Shown piece by piece: positions 1 to 8,194 of a stretch of 64,000 nt of DNA (the stretch's first letter is position 1; each line of letters begins with the position of its first letter). Location: positions 2,691,001 through 2,755,000 of the forward strand of contig CP119309.1 in NCBI GenBank assembly GCA_029203145.1. The letters run 5' to 3'. The position numbers and the translations under genes were made by a program. The notes below the pieces were generated by a model. That model did not search any database and was not told the origin of the DNA. It was given only the letters and a program-made list of their open reading frames with translations. The stretch comes from Candidatus Brevundimonas phytovorans (GTDB lineage Bacteria; Pseudomonadota; Alphaproteobacteria; Caulobacterales; Caulobacteraceae).

Positions 1-723
1 GTCGAACAGAGGATCGACCGGCAAGGCCGCTGGGGCCGCGCCATAGGCCGCCAGAGGCGCGCCCGAGGCGTCCAGCACCAGGGTCAGGCCCGGCTGACCG
101 GCCAGCACCGTCTCGACCTGGGCCACCGCCGCCTCGACCGCGGCCAGCCGACGGGCCTGGGCCCCGGCGCTGAGACGGAAAGCCAGAGCCGCCGCCCCGA
201 GCGTCAACAACGCCGCGACCGTGGCCATGCCGGGCGCGGCGGGCGGAACGCCCTTCACCCCCGTCGCCGCCAGACCGACGACCGCCGCCGCGCCTGCGCC
301 CAGCAGGCCGAAGGGGGCCCAGCGCGACGATCCCAGGGCCACGGCTGCGGCCAGAGGCATGAAGACGAAGCCGCCCAGCGGCCCGATCAAGCCGCCCGAC
401 AGCCCGGACGCCGCCACCGCCGCCAGACCCCAGGCCGCCAGCAGGGCCGCCCGGATCGTCCGCCCGTCGCGCGCCAGGAGCACCAGCCCCAGCAGGCCCG
501 GCGTGGCCATAGCCAAGGCCGCCGAGGCGTCGAGACCTGTGGCCTCTCCTCCTCGGCCCAGCCAGTCGCCGGCCAGAGCCGTCAAACCGACCGCCGCCGC
601 CCAGCCCGCATGCCAGGCGGCCACGGCGGCGCCCTCCCGCGCGTCGGGCGCGTCGGGCGAACGGATCGGTTCGAACAGGGCGGGCGGCGGCTTCAATCCG
701 GGCCTTTGAGGCGGTTGATTCAA
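1..723 (-). CDS. Multi-membrane sensor protein, N-terminal part (probable histidine kinase), cut by window edge
   Basis: The minus-strand frame is open from a TTG codon at 723 (a second TTG lies at 696) to the window edge; an in-frame TAG lies just upstream. About 240 residues are visible. After a short proline-rich cytoplasmic N-terminus come five or six Ala/Leu/Gly-rich hydrophobic segments (roughly residues 35-200). An alanine-rich helix follows, then a short stretch (LTLVLDASGAPLAAYG) that resembles the start of a PAS sensor domain. This layout fits Caulobacterales membrane histidine kinases such as DivJ, but the catalytic part is outside the window, so the kinase assignment is inference. 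It is divergent from sufE with about 125 bp between them. Confidence 0.5.
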   Translation of the reverse strand, partial: MNQPPQRPGLKPPPALFEPIRSPDAPDAREGAAVAAWHAGWAAAVGLTALAGDWLGRGGEATGLDASAALAMATPGLLGLVLLARDGRTIRAALLAAWGLAAVAASGLSGGLIGPLGGFVFMPLAAAVALGSSRWAPFGLLGAGAAAVVGLAATGVKGVPPAAPGMATVAALLTLGAAALAFRLSAGAQARRLAAVEAAVAQVETVLAGQPGLTLVLDASGAPLAAYGAAPAALPVDPLFD

Positions 724-849
724 CCGTGCAGTCTAGACCCCGACCAAGGCCGACCAAAGGCCGCTCGCCTGGCGGGCGACTGTCCCAAAACGGGGCAGGC
801 GCGGATCGCCGCGGGGGCGGGACAGTTGTCGTGCGGGGCGTCCGGGCCT

Positions 850-1299
850 ATGTCGGCGGCCATGACCTCGACCAACGCCGCCCCCGCCCTGACCCTCGAC
901 GACACCGTGGCCGAACTGGTTGAGGAGTTCGACCTGCTGGGCGACTGGGAAGGCCGGATCGAATACGTCATCGACCTGGGCAAGGGCCTGCCGCCCCTGC
1001 CGGAGCACGCCCGCGTCGAGGCCAACAAGGTGCCGGGCTGCGCCGCCCAGGTCTGGCTGTCGACCCGTCGCGCCGGCGGACGGCTCTTCTTCGACGCCGA
1101 CAGCGACAGCGCCCTGTCCAAGGGCAATATCGCCCTGCTGCTGAAGCTCTATTCCGGTCGCCTGCCCGCCGAGATTCTGACCTTCGACGCGCGCGCGGCG
1201 CTGGACCGGCTGGGCCTGCCCGCCGCCCTGACCCGACAACGCGCCAACGGCCTGAACAGCATGGTCGGCCGGATTCGCGAGGCCGCGGCTCAAGGCTGA
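850..1299 (+). CDS. sufE: SufE family Fe-S cluster assembly sulfur acceptor
   Basis: SufE accepts persulfide sulfur from the cysteine desulfurase SufS and passes it to the SUF scaffold for cytoplasmic Fe-S cluster assembly. The protein (149 aa, or 145 aa from the second ATG at 862) has the family length. It carries the conserved block NKVPGCAAQVWL, whose Cys is the expected sulfur-accepting residue, and a C-terminal NGLNSMVGRIR-type segment. The frame stays open further upstream, but that part is proline/arginine-rich and has no SufE similarity. Neither ATG has a strong ribosome binding site. No other suf gene lies in the window, so it is probably expressed alone. Confidence 0.88.
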   Translation: MSAAMTSTNAAPALTLDDTVAELVEEFDLLGDWEGRIEYVIDLGKGLPPLPEHARVEANKVPGCAAQVWLSTRRAGGRLFFDADSDSALSKGNIALLLKLYSGRLPAEILTFDARAALDRLGLPAALTRQRANGLNSMVGRIREAAAQG

Positions 1300-1349
1300 T
1301 CCACAGCCTAGGTTTTTGCCCTCGAACACAAAAACCGACGTTGTCCACA
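1297..1349 (+). promoter_or_regulatory. DnaA-box-like pair flanking a small hairpin
   Basis: TGATCCACA at 1297-1305 overlaps the sufE stop codon and equals the G-box described for Caulobacter DnaA. TTGTCCACA at 1341-1349 is one base off the classical DnaA box. Between them lies an 8-bp perfect inverted repeat, GGTTTTTG (1311-1318) and CAAAAACC (1329-1336), probably a weak terminator. Two 9-mers this close could be chance, and nothing else origin-like is present. Confidence 0.25.
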
Positions 1350-1530
1350 AGACCTAACATTTGATGGCGACGACCGCCGTCCGACGATGGCCCAATGCGC
1401 GCATGGAACCCTTGGGGGAAGCTGATCGCGCGATGGATGTGCTGTGGCGGGGCCTTTACGGCCAGCCCCTGCCGATCCGCGGCGCGGCGGCCCTGGCCCT
1501 CAAGGTCGTCATCATGAGTGAGAGGCAAAG

Positions 1531-1650
1531 ATGGACAGCCGAATCCGCCGCAGACGCTCAGCCTGGACCCTCTCCCCGTTCGAGGGCCTGCTCCTGATCC
1601 TGGCCACCGCCTCGTTCGTCGGCGCCTGGCTCTCGGCGGTGCTGATCTAG
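1531..1650 (+). CDS. Possible 39-aa single-pass membrane protein
   Basis: A short frame begins with ATG at 1531, 3-10 nt after the purine-rich stretch AGAGGCAAAG, and encodes 39 residues. The N-terminus is strongly basic (MDSRIRRRRS) and is followed by one hydrophobic helix of about 20 residues. Its TAG stop (1648-1650) directly abuts the stop codon of the convergent deacetylase gene at 1651. The basic head plus one helix is typical of small inner-membrane proteins, but there is no recognised family. Support is the start context and composition only. Confidence 0.35.
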   Translation: MDSRIRRRRSAWTLSPFEGLLLILATASFVGAWLSAVLI

Positions 1651-2856
1651 CTAGCGCCCCGGACGCCGCGTCATGGCCGAGGCCGGCGCCAATTGCAGGC
1701 CGCGCGCCTCCAGTCCCGCCGTCCAGCGGGCGGCGGCTTCGACGGTGACGGGATAGCTGAAGCCGGTCCCCAGCGCCGCGCCGCGCGTCTTGGCGGCGGC
1801 TTCCAGGGCGTTGAGCTGACCCATGATCGCGGCGGGGCTCTGCGTCTCGTCGATGATGCGGTCGGCGCTGGCGCGGGCGAAGGCGCCGGGCTTCCTGCGC
1901 ATCGAGCCGTCGTCGAGGAAGGCCACGCCGCGCTGACGCAGCACGGCCAGCATGGCGCCCATGCCCTCGTCCGACGTCGAAAAGCGGTCGCCCAGATAGT
2001 TGGTCACGCCGAAATAGCCGGTCGCGCGGCCCAGCAACCAGTCCAGCTTGGCCTCGACGTCGTCGGCGCCGCCGCTGGACAGCAGGGTATAGGGGCCGGG
2101 ATCGTTCTCAGGATAGCCGGTCGGCTCCATCGGCAGTTCGATCATCACCTCGTGGCCCTGGGCGCGGGCCTGGTCGATCCAGGCCTGAAGACCCTCGGCA
2201 TAGGGGACGAAGCTGAGCGTCACCTCGGCGGGCAGGCGCTCGATGGCGGCGCGGGTGGTGACGGCGTTCAGGCCCAGGCCGCCGACGACCAGGGCCACCA
2301 TGGGCTTGCCGTTCGAGCGGAAGGGGCGGGCGTAGGCCTGGGCCGGGACGCGGCCGTCCGGCGCGATCCGCGGCAGGGGGCCATTGGGTCCGGGCGAGAA
2401 CAGGCCCGCGATCGGGGCCTTGGGCAGGGGATTGGAGGGGCTGCGCACCGGCGCGGCGATGGCCGAACCGCCCGCCACGCTGGCGCCGTCCGGCAGGGTG
2501 ATCAGGGCCTCGCCCCCGGCCGCGCCATTGGGGTCCAGCAGGGCGGGATCGCCGCCGGCCATGTCCTGATAGAGGTCCAGGCCGCTCATGGCGAAGGCAT
2601 CGGCGCCGGTCGGGGCCGGATCCGCGACGGCGGCCGGACGCTCCAGCGCCACCCGGGCCGAGGGCGCGCCCGCACGCGGATCGCCCATGACGGCGACGAA
2701 CAGAGCGCCGGCGGCCAGAACGAAGACGCCGGCAGCGGCCACGGCGACCGGCGGCTTCTTCAGCACGACCACGACGGTGTCGAGATTCAGACGGGCGCGA
2801 TCCTCCGGCGGCATACCGGCGGCGGCGGCGAGGGCGGACTGGCGCTTGGCGAACAT
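1651..2856 (-). CDS. Divergent polysaccharide deacetylase family protein
   Basis: A 401-aa protein with one N-terminal transmembrane segment (about residues 36-56), a Pro/Ala/Gly-rich linker and a C-terminal domain (about 185-400) of the divergent polysaccharide deacetylase family (YibQ-like, NodB fold). Visible family features are ALVVGGLGLN near the domain start, VTLSFVPYAEGLQAW, and GHEVMIELPMEP. A periplasmic, membrane-anchored role in envelope polysaccharide metabolism is inferred. In many proteobacteria this family is encoded beside an EnvC-like gene and a CtpA-type protease, and here both follow immediately downstream, suggesting a shared envelope operon. The exact substrate is not known. 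Met15 is an alternative start. Confidence 0.8.
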   Translation of the reverse strand: MFAKRQSALAAAAGMPPEDRARLNLDTVVVVLKKPPVAVAAAGVFVLAAGALFVAVMGDPRAGAPSARVALERPAAVADPAPTGADAFAMSGLDLYQDMAGGDPALLDPNGAAGGEALITLPDGASVAGGSAIAAPVRSPSNPLPKAPIAGLFSPGPNGPLPRIAPDGRVPAQAYARPFRSNGKPMVALVVGGLGLNAVTTRAAIERLPAEVTLSFVPYAEGLQAWIDQARAQGHEVMIELPMEPTGYPENDPGPYTLLSSGGADDVEAKLDWLLGRATGYFGVTNYLGDRFSTSDEGMGAMLAVLRQRGVAFLDDGSMRRKPGAFARASADRIIDETQSPAAIMGQLNALEAAAKTRGAALGTGFSYPVTVEAAARWTAGLEARGLQLAPASAMTRRPGR

Positions 2857-3001
2857 GGACAGGGCGGCGCTCGGACGACAGGGACGAAACGGGGAACCGC
2901 AGGACGCGGCCCTCCTCGATCCTTACTTATCCCCAGCGCCGGTTAAGAAACCCTAACGCGCCATTCACCACGTCGAAGAAGGGGCAGCATAGGCATCAGA
3001 C

Positions 3002-3153
3002 GCTTCCTTCTCCCCTTGGGGGAGAAGGTGGCTCGCGAAGCGGGACGGATGAGGGGGCCGCCTGACCATCCTCAACATCGCCCGCCCTGCCCGCCGAACC
3101 CTACCCCTCATCCGAGCGGCTTTGCCGCCCACCTTCTCCCCCAAGGGGACAAG
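3002..3153. repeat. Intergenic inverted repeat, GGGAGAAGGTGG family
   Basis: The gap between the deacetylase and protease genes is largely one imperfect palindrome. CTTCTCCCCTTGGGGGAGAA and a CGGATGAGGGG block on the left are mirrored on the right by CCCCTCATCCGAGCGGC and CACCTTCTCCCCCAAGGGG. A single arm of the same element lies at 62450-62500. It looks like a dispersed non-coding palindromic element that could fold in RNA from either strand. Confidence 0.75.
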
Positions 3154-3155
3154 GG

Positions 3156-4526
3156 CTACTGCGGTTTGGCCTCATCAGCCTCGGCCGTCTCGACCGGCTT
3201 GGAGCCCGGCGCGGTGACGACGACATCGGCGGGCGCGGCGGCCAGCTTGGTCAGGTCGCCGCCGGCGCGCAGCACGTCCAGGGCGCGTTGCAGCTGATAG
3301 TCCTTGGCCTTGTCGAAATCCTTGCCCGGCGCTTCGTTGGGGGTGTGGGCGCCCTTTCGCTCGGCCCCGATGGAGGCGTCCAGCGCCGTGGCGTAGGCGG
3401 CCTCGGAATAGATGAAGCTGGAGCGCGAGACGATGCGGGCCTCGGCCTCGGAACGCGCGACCTCCAGGTCAGGCTCGATGCCGATCTTCTGGATCGACCG
3501 GCCCGAGGGCGTGAAATAGCGCGCCGTGGTGATCGACAGGGCGCCGTCGGCGCCGCCGCGCAGCGGGATGACGGTCTGCACCGAGCCCTTGCCGAAGCTG
3601 GTCAGGCCGACAACGGTGGCCCGCTCCTGATCCTTCAGGGCGCCGGCCACGATTTCAGACGCCGAGGCCGAGCCGTAGTTGATCAGGACCACGACCGGCA
3701 GGCCGCCGGTCAGGTCGCCCGGCTTGGCGGCGTAGCGTTCGATGTCGTCGGGCTTGCGGCCGCGCTGGCTGACGATCTCGCCGCGCTCCAGGAAGGCGTC
3801 GGACACGTCGATGGCGGCGGTCAGCAGCCCCCCGCCGTTGTTGCGCAGGTCCAGGACATAGCCCTTGATGCCGGGCTTCTCTCGCTTCAGCCGCTCGATG
3901 GTCTCGGTCAGTTCGCGGCCGGTGTTCTCGTTGAAGGTCGAGATGCGCAGATAGCCGAAGTCGCCTTCCAGACGACCCGTGACGGATTCGACCTTGATGA
4001 CCTCGCGCGTCAGGACCACTTCGCGCGGCTCCTCGCCGTCGCGCAGGAAGGTGACGGTGACGCTGGCGCCGATGGCGCCGCGCAGCTTCTCGGAGACTTC
4101 GGACACGCTCAGGCCGGCGGCGTTCTGACCGTCGATGGCGCTGATGACGTCGCCCGCCTGGACGCCGGCGCGACCGGCCGGACTGTCGTCCATCGGCGAG
4201 ATGACCTTCACCAGGCCGCCCTCGGACGTGATGGTCAGGCCGACGCCGGAATACTCGCCCGAGGTCCGCTCGCGCAGGTCGCCATAGGACTTGGGCGGCA
4301 GATAGTTGGAGTGGGGGTCCAGCGCCGTCATCATCCCCGACAGCGCCGCCTCGATCAGCTTCTTGTTGTCGACCGGCACCACATAGGCCTGCTCGACGAT
4401 GCCCAGCACGTCGCCGAACATCTGGAGCATGCGGAAGGTCTCGTTGCGCGGGGTCTGGCTGGCGACAGCCGCCGCCGATCCGCCCAGGGCCAGGGCGGCG
4501 CAACCGATGAGAAGCAGTTTACGCAT
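3156..4526 (-). CDS. ctpA: S41 family C-terminal processing peptidase
   Basis: Periplasmic serine protease of the tail-specific/CtpA family. The 456-aa product starts with a signal peptide (MRKLLLIGCAALALGG), has a PDZ domain around residues 85-165 (GVGLTI, DVISAIDGQNAAGL), and then the S41 core. The catalytic Ser is in GSASASEIVAG (about residue 289) and the catalytic Lys in SFGKGSVQT (about 313). I chose the ATG at 4526 because GGAAAG lies just upstream; an in-frame ATG five codons earlier lacks this. Neighbouring EnvC-like and deacetylase genes suggest a role in peptidoglycan remodelling, where such proteases trim hydrolases or their activators; that link is inference. Confidence 0.93.
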   Translation of the reverse strand: MRKLLLIGCAALALGGSAAAVASQTPRNETFRMLQMFGDVLGIVEQAYVVPVDNKKLIEAALSGMMTALDPHSNYLPPKSYGDLRERTSGEYSGVGLTITSEGGLVKVISPMDDSPAGRAGVQAGDVISAIDGQNAAGLSVSEVSEKLRGAIGASVTVTFLRDGEEPREVVLTREVIKVESVTGRLEGDFGYLRISTFNENTGRELTETIERLKREKPGIKGYVLDLRNNGGGLLTAAIDVSDAFLERGEIVSQRGRKPDDIERYAAKPGDLTGGLPVVVLINYGSASASEIVAGALKDQERATVVGLTSFGKGSVQTVIPLRGGADGALSITTARYFTPSGRSIQKIGIEPDLEVARSEAEARIVSRSSFIYSEAAYATALDASIGAERKGAHTPNEAPGKDFDKAKDYQLQRALDVLRAGGDLTKLAAAPADVVVTAPGSKPVETAEADEAKPQ

Positions 4527-4670
4527 TCGGTGTCTTTCCATCGGACCCGCTCGGGCTCCGGTCGTCCAGGGAGGCGCAGGCGTTCACACGCCGACGTCAG
4601 ATGGGACGATACAATCAGCGTCCGCGCGGATTTGAAAGGACTTTCGCGCGGACACACCGCCTATGGACCC

Positions 4671-5765
4671 CTATTGCAGCCAGGGCGCCGGGTCGATGGG
4701 GCGCTCGTCGCGGCGCAGTTCGAAATAGGCCTCGCCGTCCTCGCCGGTGCGGCCCAGGGCCTGACCGTCGGCGACGCGCTGGCCGGTGTCCACCGACAGC
4801 TGGTCCAGCCCGGCCACGACCACGCGCCAACCGGGGCCGAGGTCCAGAATGACCACCTCGCCCCACTCCTTCAGCGGCCCGGCATAGGCGACGCGGGCGG
4901 GGGCGGGCGCGGCGATGACCTCGTGGCTGGAGCGCCAGCGCCAGCCGCTGGAACCGCCGCCAAAGCGCTGCGACGGCGCGCCCTGCACCGGGGCGGTCAG
5001 ACGGCTGCGACCGGCGGGCAGACGGGCGGCGGGGGCCTCGGAGGCGGCTTCGGCCACCACTGGCGTCTGGCCGCCCAGCTCGCGAATGCGGGCCTCCAGC
5101 GAGCGGGTGGCGCGTTCAGCGCGCGCGGCCTCAGCGCGCAGGACGGCGCGCAGGGCGACCTTGCGCGCCGACAGGCTCTCGATCTCGGCGCGACGATCCC
5201 CTTGCGCGCTCTCGACGGTGAACAGGCGTTCGCTGGACAGGGCGGCGAGGCGTCGGATGCGGATGACCTCGGCCTGGCGCTCGACCAGGGCCTTGGCGCG
5301 GCCTTGCAGTTCGGGGGTCATGGCGCGGATCAGGATTGAGGCTCGCACCGTGTCGACCGCCTTGTCCGCCGGGATCAACAGGGGCGGCGGCGGCTTGCGG
5401 CTCATCATCTGCAAGGCCGACAGCAGACGGCCCTGGCTGGCGCGTTCGCGCGACAGGGAGGCGACCAGGCCGGCCTCGCGGTCGCCCAGTTCCTTGAGGC
5501 GGGCGCGCTGGGATTCCAGTTGCACGTCGTCCTCGGCCTCGGCCCGGCGCAGTTCGGCCAGTTGCCGGTCCAGATCGACCACCTCGTCGCTGGCGGCGGC
5601 CGCCTCGGCGCGCAGGCGCCGCGCGCGCGCGGTCTCGTCGCGATACTCGGCCTGAAGCCGGGTCAGTTCAGGACTGGGCGCAGCCGCGCGCTGGCTCGAC
5701 GCCGGGCCCGCCAGCATCAGCGCCAACTCCGACGACAGCAGAAGAAGCCCCGCCCCCCGGCGCAT
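4671..5765 (-). CDS. EnvC-like murein hydrolase activator (coiled coil plus degenerate LytM domain)
   Basis: A 364-aa secreted protein: signal peptide, long charged coiled coil (about residues 30-235), then a C-terminal M23/LytM-type domain (about 265-364; QRFGGG, VAYAGPLKEWGEVVILDLGPG, GEDGEAYFELRR). The usual zinc ligands of an active LytM enzyme are not intact: no HxH motif is visible near the end. This matches EnvC, which activates periplasmic amidases at the division site rather than cutting peptidoglycan itself. Its ATG shares one base with the rlmH stop codon (TGATG), so translation is probably coupled to rlmH. The deacetylase and CtpA genes lie downstream on the same strand. Confidence 0.85.
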   Translation of the reverse strand: MRRGAGLLLLSSELALMLAGPASSQRAAAPSPELTRLQAEYRDETARARRLRAEAAAASDEVVDLDRQLAELRRAEAEDDVQLESQRARLKELGDREAGLVASLSRERASQGRLLSALQMMSRKPPPPLLIPADKAVDTVRASILIRAMTPELQGRAKALVERQAEVIRIRRLAALSSERLFTVESAQGDRRAEIESLSARKVALRAVLRAEAARAERATRSLEARIRELGGQTPVVAEAASEAPAARLPAGRSRLTAPVQGAPSQRFGGGSSGWRWRSSHEVIAAPAPARVAYAGPLKEWGEVVILDLGPGWRVVVAGLDQLSVDTGQRVADGQALGRTGEDGEAYFELRRDERPIDPAPWLQ

Positions 5766-6229
5766 CAGTCGCGGTGATAGGGGGAGCCGGACAGGATGGT
5801 CACGGCGCGGTAAAGCTGTTCCGCCAGCATGGCGCGGGCCAGGGCGTGGGGCCAGGTCTGGGGGCCAAAGGCCAGGGTCGAGCGGGCGGCGGCGCGCACG
5901 CGGGGGTCCAGCCCGTCGGCCCCGCCGATGGCGAAGACCAGCCGCCGCTCGCCCTGATCGCGCAGGGTCGCGATGTGGTCGGCGAAGGCGCGCGAGGCAT
6001 AGGTCTTGCCGCGCTCGTCGCAGGCGATCAGGTGCGCGCCCTCGGCGCAGGCCAGGATCAGCTCGGCCTCAGGGGCCTTGCCCGATTTCCGGGGTTCGAG
6101 ATCGACCAGCTCCAACGGACCGAGCCCCAACGGACGACCCGCCAGGGTCGCCCGCCGGGCGTAGTCGTCGGCCATGGCGGCCTCGGGACCGCGGCCCGGC
6201 TTGCCGATGGCCGCGATCGCCAGCTTCAT
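5765..6229 (-). CDS. rlmH: 23S rRNA (pseudouridine1915-N3)-methyltransferase RlmH
   Basis: RlmH methylates pseudouridine 1915 in helix 69 of 23S rRNA on assembled 70S ribosomes. The 154-aa product has the normal SPOUT-enzyme length, the knot motif FAIGGADGLDPRVR that binds S-adenosylmethionine, and ends in GSPYHRD, matching the family's conserved C-terminal YHR. It follows rsfS with a 21-nt gap on the same strand, and the EnvC-like gene overlaps its stop codon by one base. The rsfS-rlmH order is widely conserved, supporting co-expression of two ribosome-acting proteins. Confidence 0.96.
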   Translation of the reverse strand: MKLAIAAIGKPGRGPEAAMADDYARRATLAGRPLGLGPLELVDLEPRKSGKAPEAELILACAEGAHLIACDERGKTYASRAFADHIATLRDQGERRLVFAIGGADGLDPRVRAAARSTLAFGPQTWPHALARAMLAEQLYRAVTILSGSPYHRD

Positions 6230-6250
6230 GAGGTCAGCTCAGTCCGAGGA

Positions 6251-6682
6251 TCAGGCGGCGCCGGCGCCGCGGTGGGCGCTGTCGACAGCCCAGATCTTCT
6301 CGATGTTGTAGAAGGTGCGCACTTCCGGGCGGAACAGGTGAACGATGACGTCGCCGGCGTCCAGCAGCACCCAGTCACAGTGGGGCAGACCTTCGACCTT
6401 GACCTTGCCCAGACCCATTTCCTTGAACAGGCGCAGCAGGTGATCGGCCAGGGCGCCGACGTGACGGTTCGACCGACCCGAGGCCACGATCATGGCGTCG
6501 GACATCGGGCTTTTGCCACGCAGGTCGATCAGGACCATGTCGAGGGCCTTGTCTTCATCGAGCTTGGCGATGACAGCGCGTTCCAGATCGGTCAGGCCAA
6601 CCGGAATCGGGGCTTGATCGCCGAAACTGGGACCGCCTTCGGCCTGACCGTCTTCGGAATGGACGGAATCCATCGGGTCCAT
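6251..6682 (-). CDS. rsfS: Ribosome silencing factor RsfS
   Basis: RsfS binds uL14 on the large ribosomal subunit and blocks subunit joining when nutrients are short. The 143-aa protein has the family core after about 28 variable N-terminal residues: DKALDMVLIDLRGKSPMSDAM, ASGRSNRHVGALADHL, GDVIVHLFRPEVRTFYNIEKIW. The acidic start (MDPMDSVHSEDGQ) is not conserved, so the start codon is uncertain. It lies between nadD (upstream) and rlmH (downstream) on the same strand, the common bacterial nadD-rsfS-rlmH arrangement. Confidence 0.95.
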   Translation of the reverse strand: MDPMDSVHSEDGQAEGGPSFGDQAPIPVGLTDLERAVIAKLDEDKALDMVLIDLRGKSPMSDAMIVASGRSNRHVGALADHLLRLFKEMGLGKVKVEGLPHCDWVLLDAGDVIVHLFRPEVRTFYNIEKIWAVDSAHRGAGAA

Positions 6683-6798
6683 TTCGTGGGCCGCGTTGGA
6701 AACGGCGGCGTCTTGCGCATCGTGCGCGGGCGAGGGGGTCAGCGGAGGGCTCCGGGGAGATTACTAAAGCGGCAGCCTAGCACATCTCGCCGGAAAGG

Positions 6799-7473
6799 TC
6801 ACCCATCGCCGGGAATCGGCGCTTCGCCCCGCCGGATCGCGGTCGAGGAGCGGGGATTCAGCGGCGCCGTCAGATAGGTCCAGGCGGGCGCCGCCAGGCT
6901 GGGCAGCAGGCCGGCGCGGGCCGCCGGAATGCGGAACCGGGCATAGCGCGAGGCGGCGGGCGCGGTGCGGCTGTCCAGTTGGCTGCCCGGCCGAGCGATT
7001 ACCGCCACCGGCATCAGATGCATGATGTCGGTCCAGCCGCGCCAGCGATGGAAGCTGGCCAGGTTGTCGGAGCCCATCAGCCAGACGAACTGCACGCCGG
7101 GATAGCGGGCCTTGAGCAGCCGCAGGGTGTCCACGGTCCACTGCACACCCGCGCGGGTCTCGAAATCGGAGACGATCATGGCCGGGCCCACCGTGGCCGC
7201 GACCGCGCGGGCCGAGGCCATGCGCGCCGCCAGCGGCGCCGTCTCGTGGTTGGACTTCAGCGGGTTCTGCGGCGAGACCAGCCAGACCACCCGGTCCAGA
7301 TCCAGACGCCGCATCGCCGTCTCCGCCACATGGGCGTGGCCGTCGTGGGCCGGATTGAAGGAGCCGCCGAACAGGCCGACCTTCATGCCCGGGCGCAGCC
7401 CCAGGCCGTCGCGCAGGGCGCCGGGTCGAGGGCCGAGGCCTTTCGGCGCGGGACCGGCGTGGAAGAAGGACAA
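6799..7473 (-). CDS. nadD: Nicotinate-nucleotide adenylyltransferase
   Basis: NadD adenylates nicotinate mononucleotide to deamido-NAD in NAD biosynthesis. The nucleotidyltransferase signature GLFGGSFNPAHDGH is near the N-terminus, and the ISSTxIR-type motif appears as SSTAIR near the C-terminus. The product is 224 aa with about 30 residues before the first motif. An internal ATG at 7386 (MKVGLFGG) would give a more compact enzyme, but related Caulobacterales proteins carry a similar N-terminal stretch, so I kept the longer form. It is the first gene of the nadD-rsfS-rlmH run. Confidence 0.93.
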   Translation of the reverse strand: MSFFHAGPAPKGLGPRPGALRDGLGLRPGMKVGLFGGSFNPAHDGHAHVAETAMRRLDLDRVVWLVSPQNPLKSNHETAPLAARMASARAVAATVGPAMIVSDFETRAGVQWTVDTLRLLKARYPGVQFVWLMGSDNLASFHRWRGWTDIMHLMPVAVIARPGSQLDSRTAPAASRYARFRIPAARAGLLPSLAAPAWTYLTAPLNPRSSTAIRRGEAPIPGDG

Positions 7474-7575
7474 GGGCGGCTCTTTGGCGGCGGCGACGAG
7501 AGGGCGGACTTATGCTCACCCGCGCCCTAACACGCCGCGACGCCCCTGTCTCGCCTCAGCGGACGGACGAAAGGC

Positions 7576-8193
7576 TCAGAACTCCTTCCAGCTCGAGCCT
7601 GGATCGCGCTCGCCCGGCTGGGCCAGTTGCTGACCCCAGGTCACGACCATCAGGGCCTTGTGGCTGCGGATCTTGTACTGACCGATCATCGGCGTCACCG
7701 CGCCCAGCGGCAGGCCGGTCCGACCGTCGTAGAGGAAGCCGGAAAACTCGGCCACGCCCATGCGGTCGCGGTTGGAATAGATCGACAGTTCCGGGATGGA
7801 GACGACGTTCAGCGTCTCGTTGATCGGCACCCGCATGTCGGGAATGCCGAAGACCCGGCGCATCTGCTCCAGCGACAGGGCCCCGGCGCGGACCTCGAAG
7901 ATGGCGTCGGCGCTGTCGCGGTCGCGGCTGATGGCGTAGCCGGCGTCCGACAGGGCGGCGCGGATAGCGCTCAGCGCATAGCGGGCGTTCTCGGCCTGGA
8001 AATAGGTCTCGTCGATGAAGACGCGCGCGCCTTGCGGGATCGGCAGGGTCAGGCCCTCGACCGCGCGATCGGCGGCGCGGTTGACCAGCAGCATGTCGGT
8101 CGCCGTCCGCGCCGGATTGGTCTCCGTCACCGAGGCGCAGCCGGCCAGGATGGCGGTCGCGGCCAGCAGGACGCTCAGACGCGCCGTCGTCAA
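7576..8193 (-). CDS. Conserved hypothetical lipoprotein
   Basis: From a TTG start at 8193 this encodes 205 residues beginning with a lipoprotein signal peptide and the lipobox LAGC (Cys about 18). The frame extends further upstream but there it only overlaps the glyoxalase gene in another frame. The mature part (FIDETYFQAENARYALSAI, DAGYAISRDRDSADAIFEVRAG, MRVPINETLNVVSIPELSIYSN) looks like a globular periplasmic domain. I do not recognise its function. It starts 1 nt after the glyoxalase stop codon, so the two are probably co-translated. Confidence 0.75.
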   Translation of the reverse strand: MTTARLSVLLAATAILAGCASVTETNPARTATDMLLVNRAADRAVEGLTLPIPQGARVFIDETYFQAENARYALSAIRAALSDAGYAISRDRDSADAIFEVRAGALSLEQMRRVFGIPDMRVPINETLNVVSIPELSIYSNRDRMGVAEFSGFLYDGRTGLPLGAVTPMIGQYKIRSHKALMVVTWGQQLAQPGERDPGSSWKEF

Positions 8194-8194
8194 A

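Noticed and set aside
1403..1597. 64-codon frame starting MEPLGEADRAMDVLWRGLYG
   Set aside because: The first half has coding-like third positions, but the second half overlaps the 39-aa frame with poor codon use and there is no ribosome binding site; evidence is too thin to call it.
3288..5339. 683-codon open frame on the plus strand
   Set aside because: Runs antisense through both the CtpA and EnvC-like genes and across their intergenic gap, so it cannot be a real gene.
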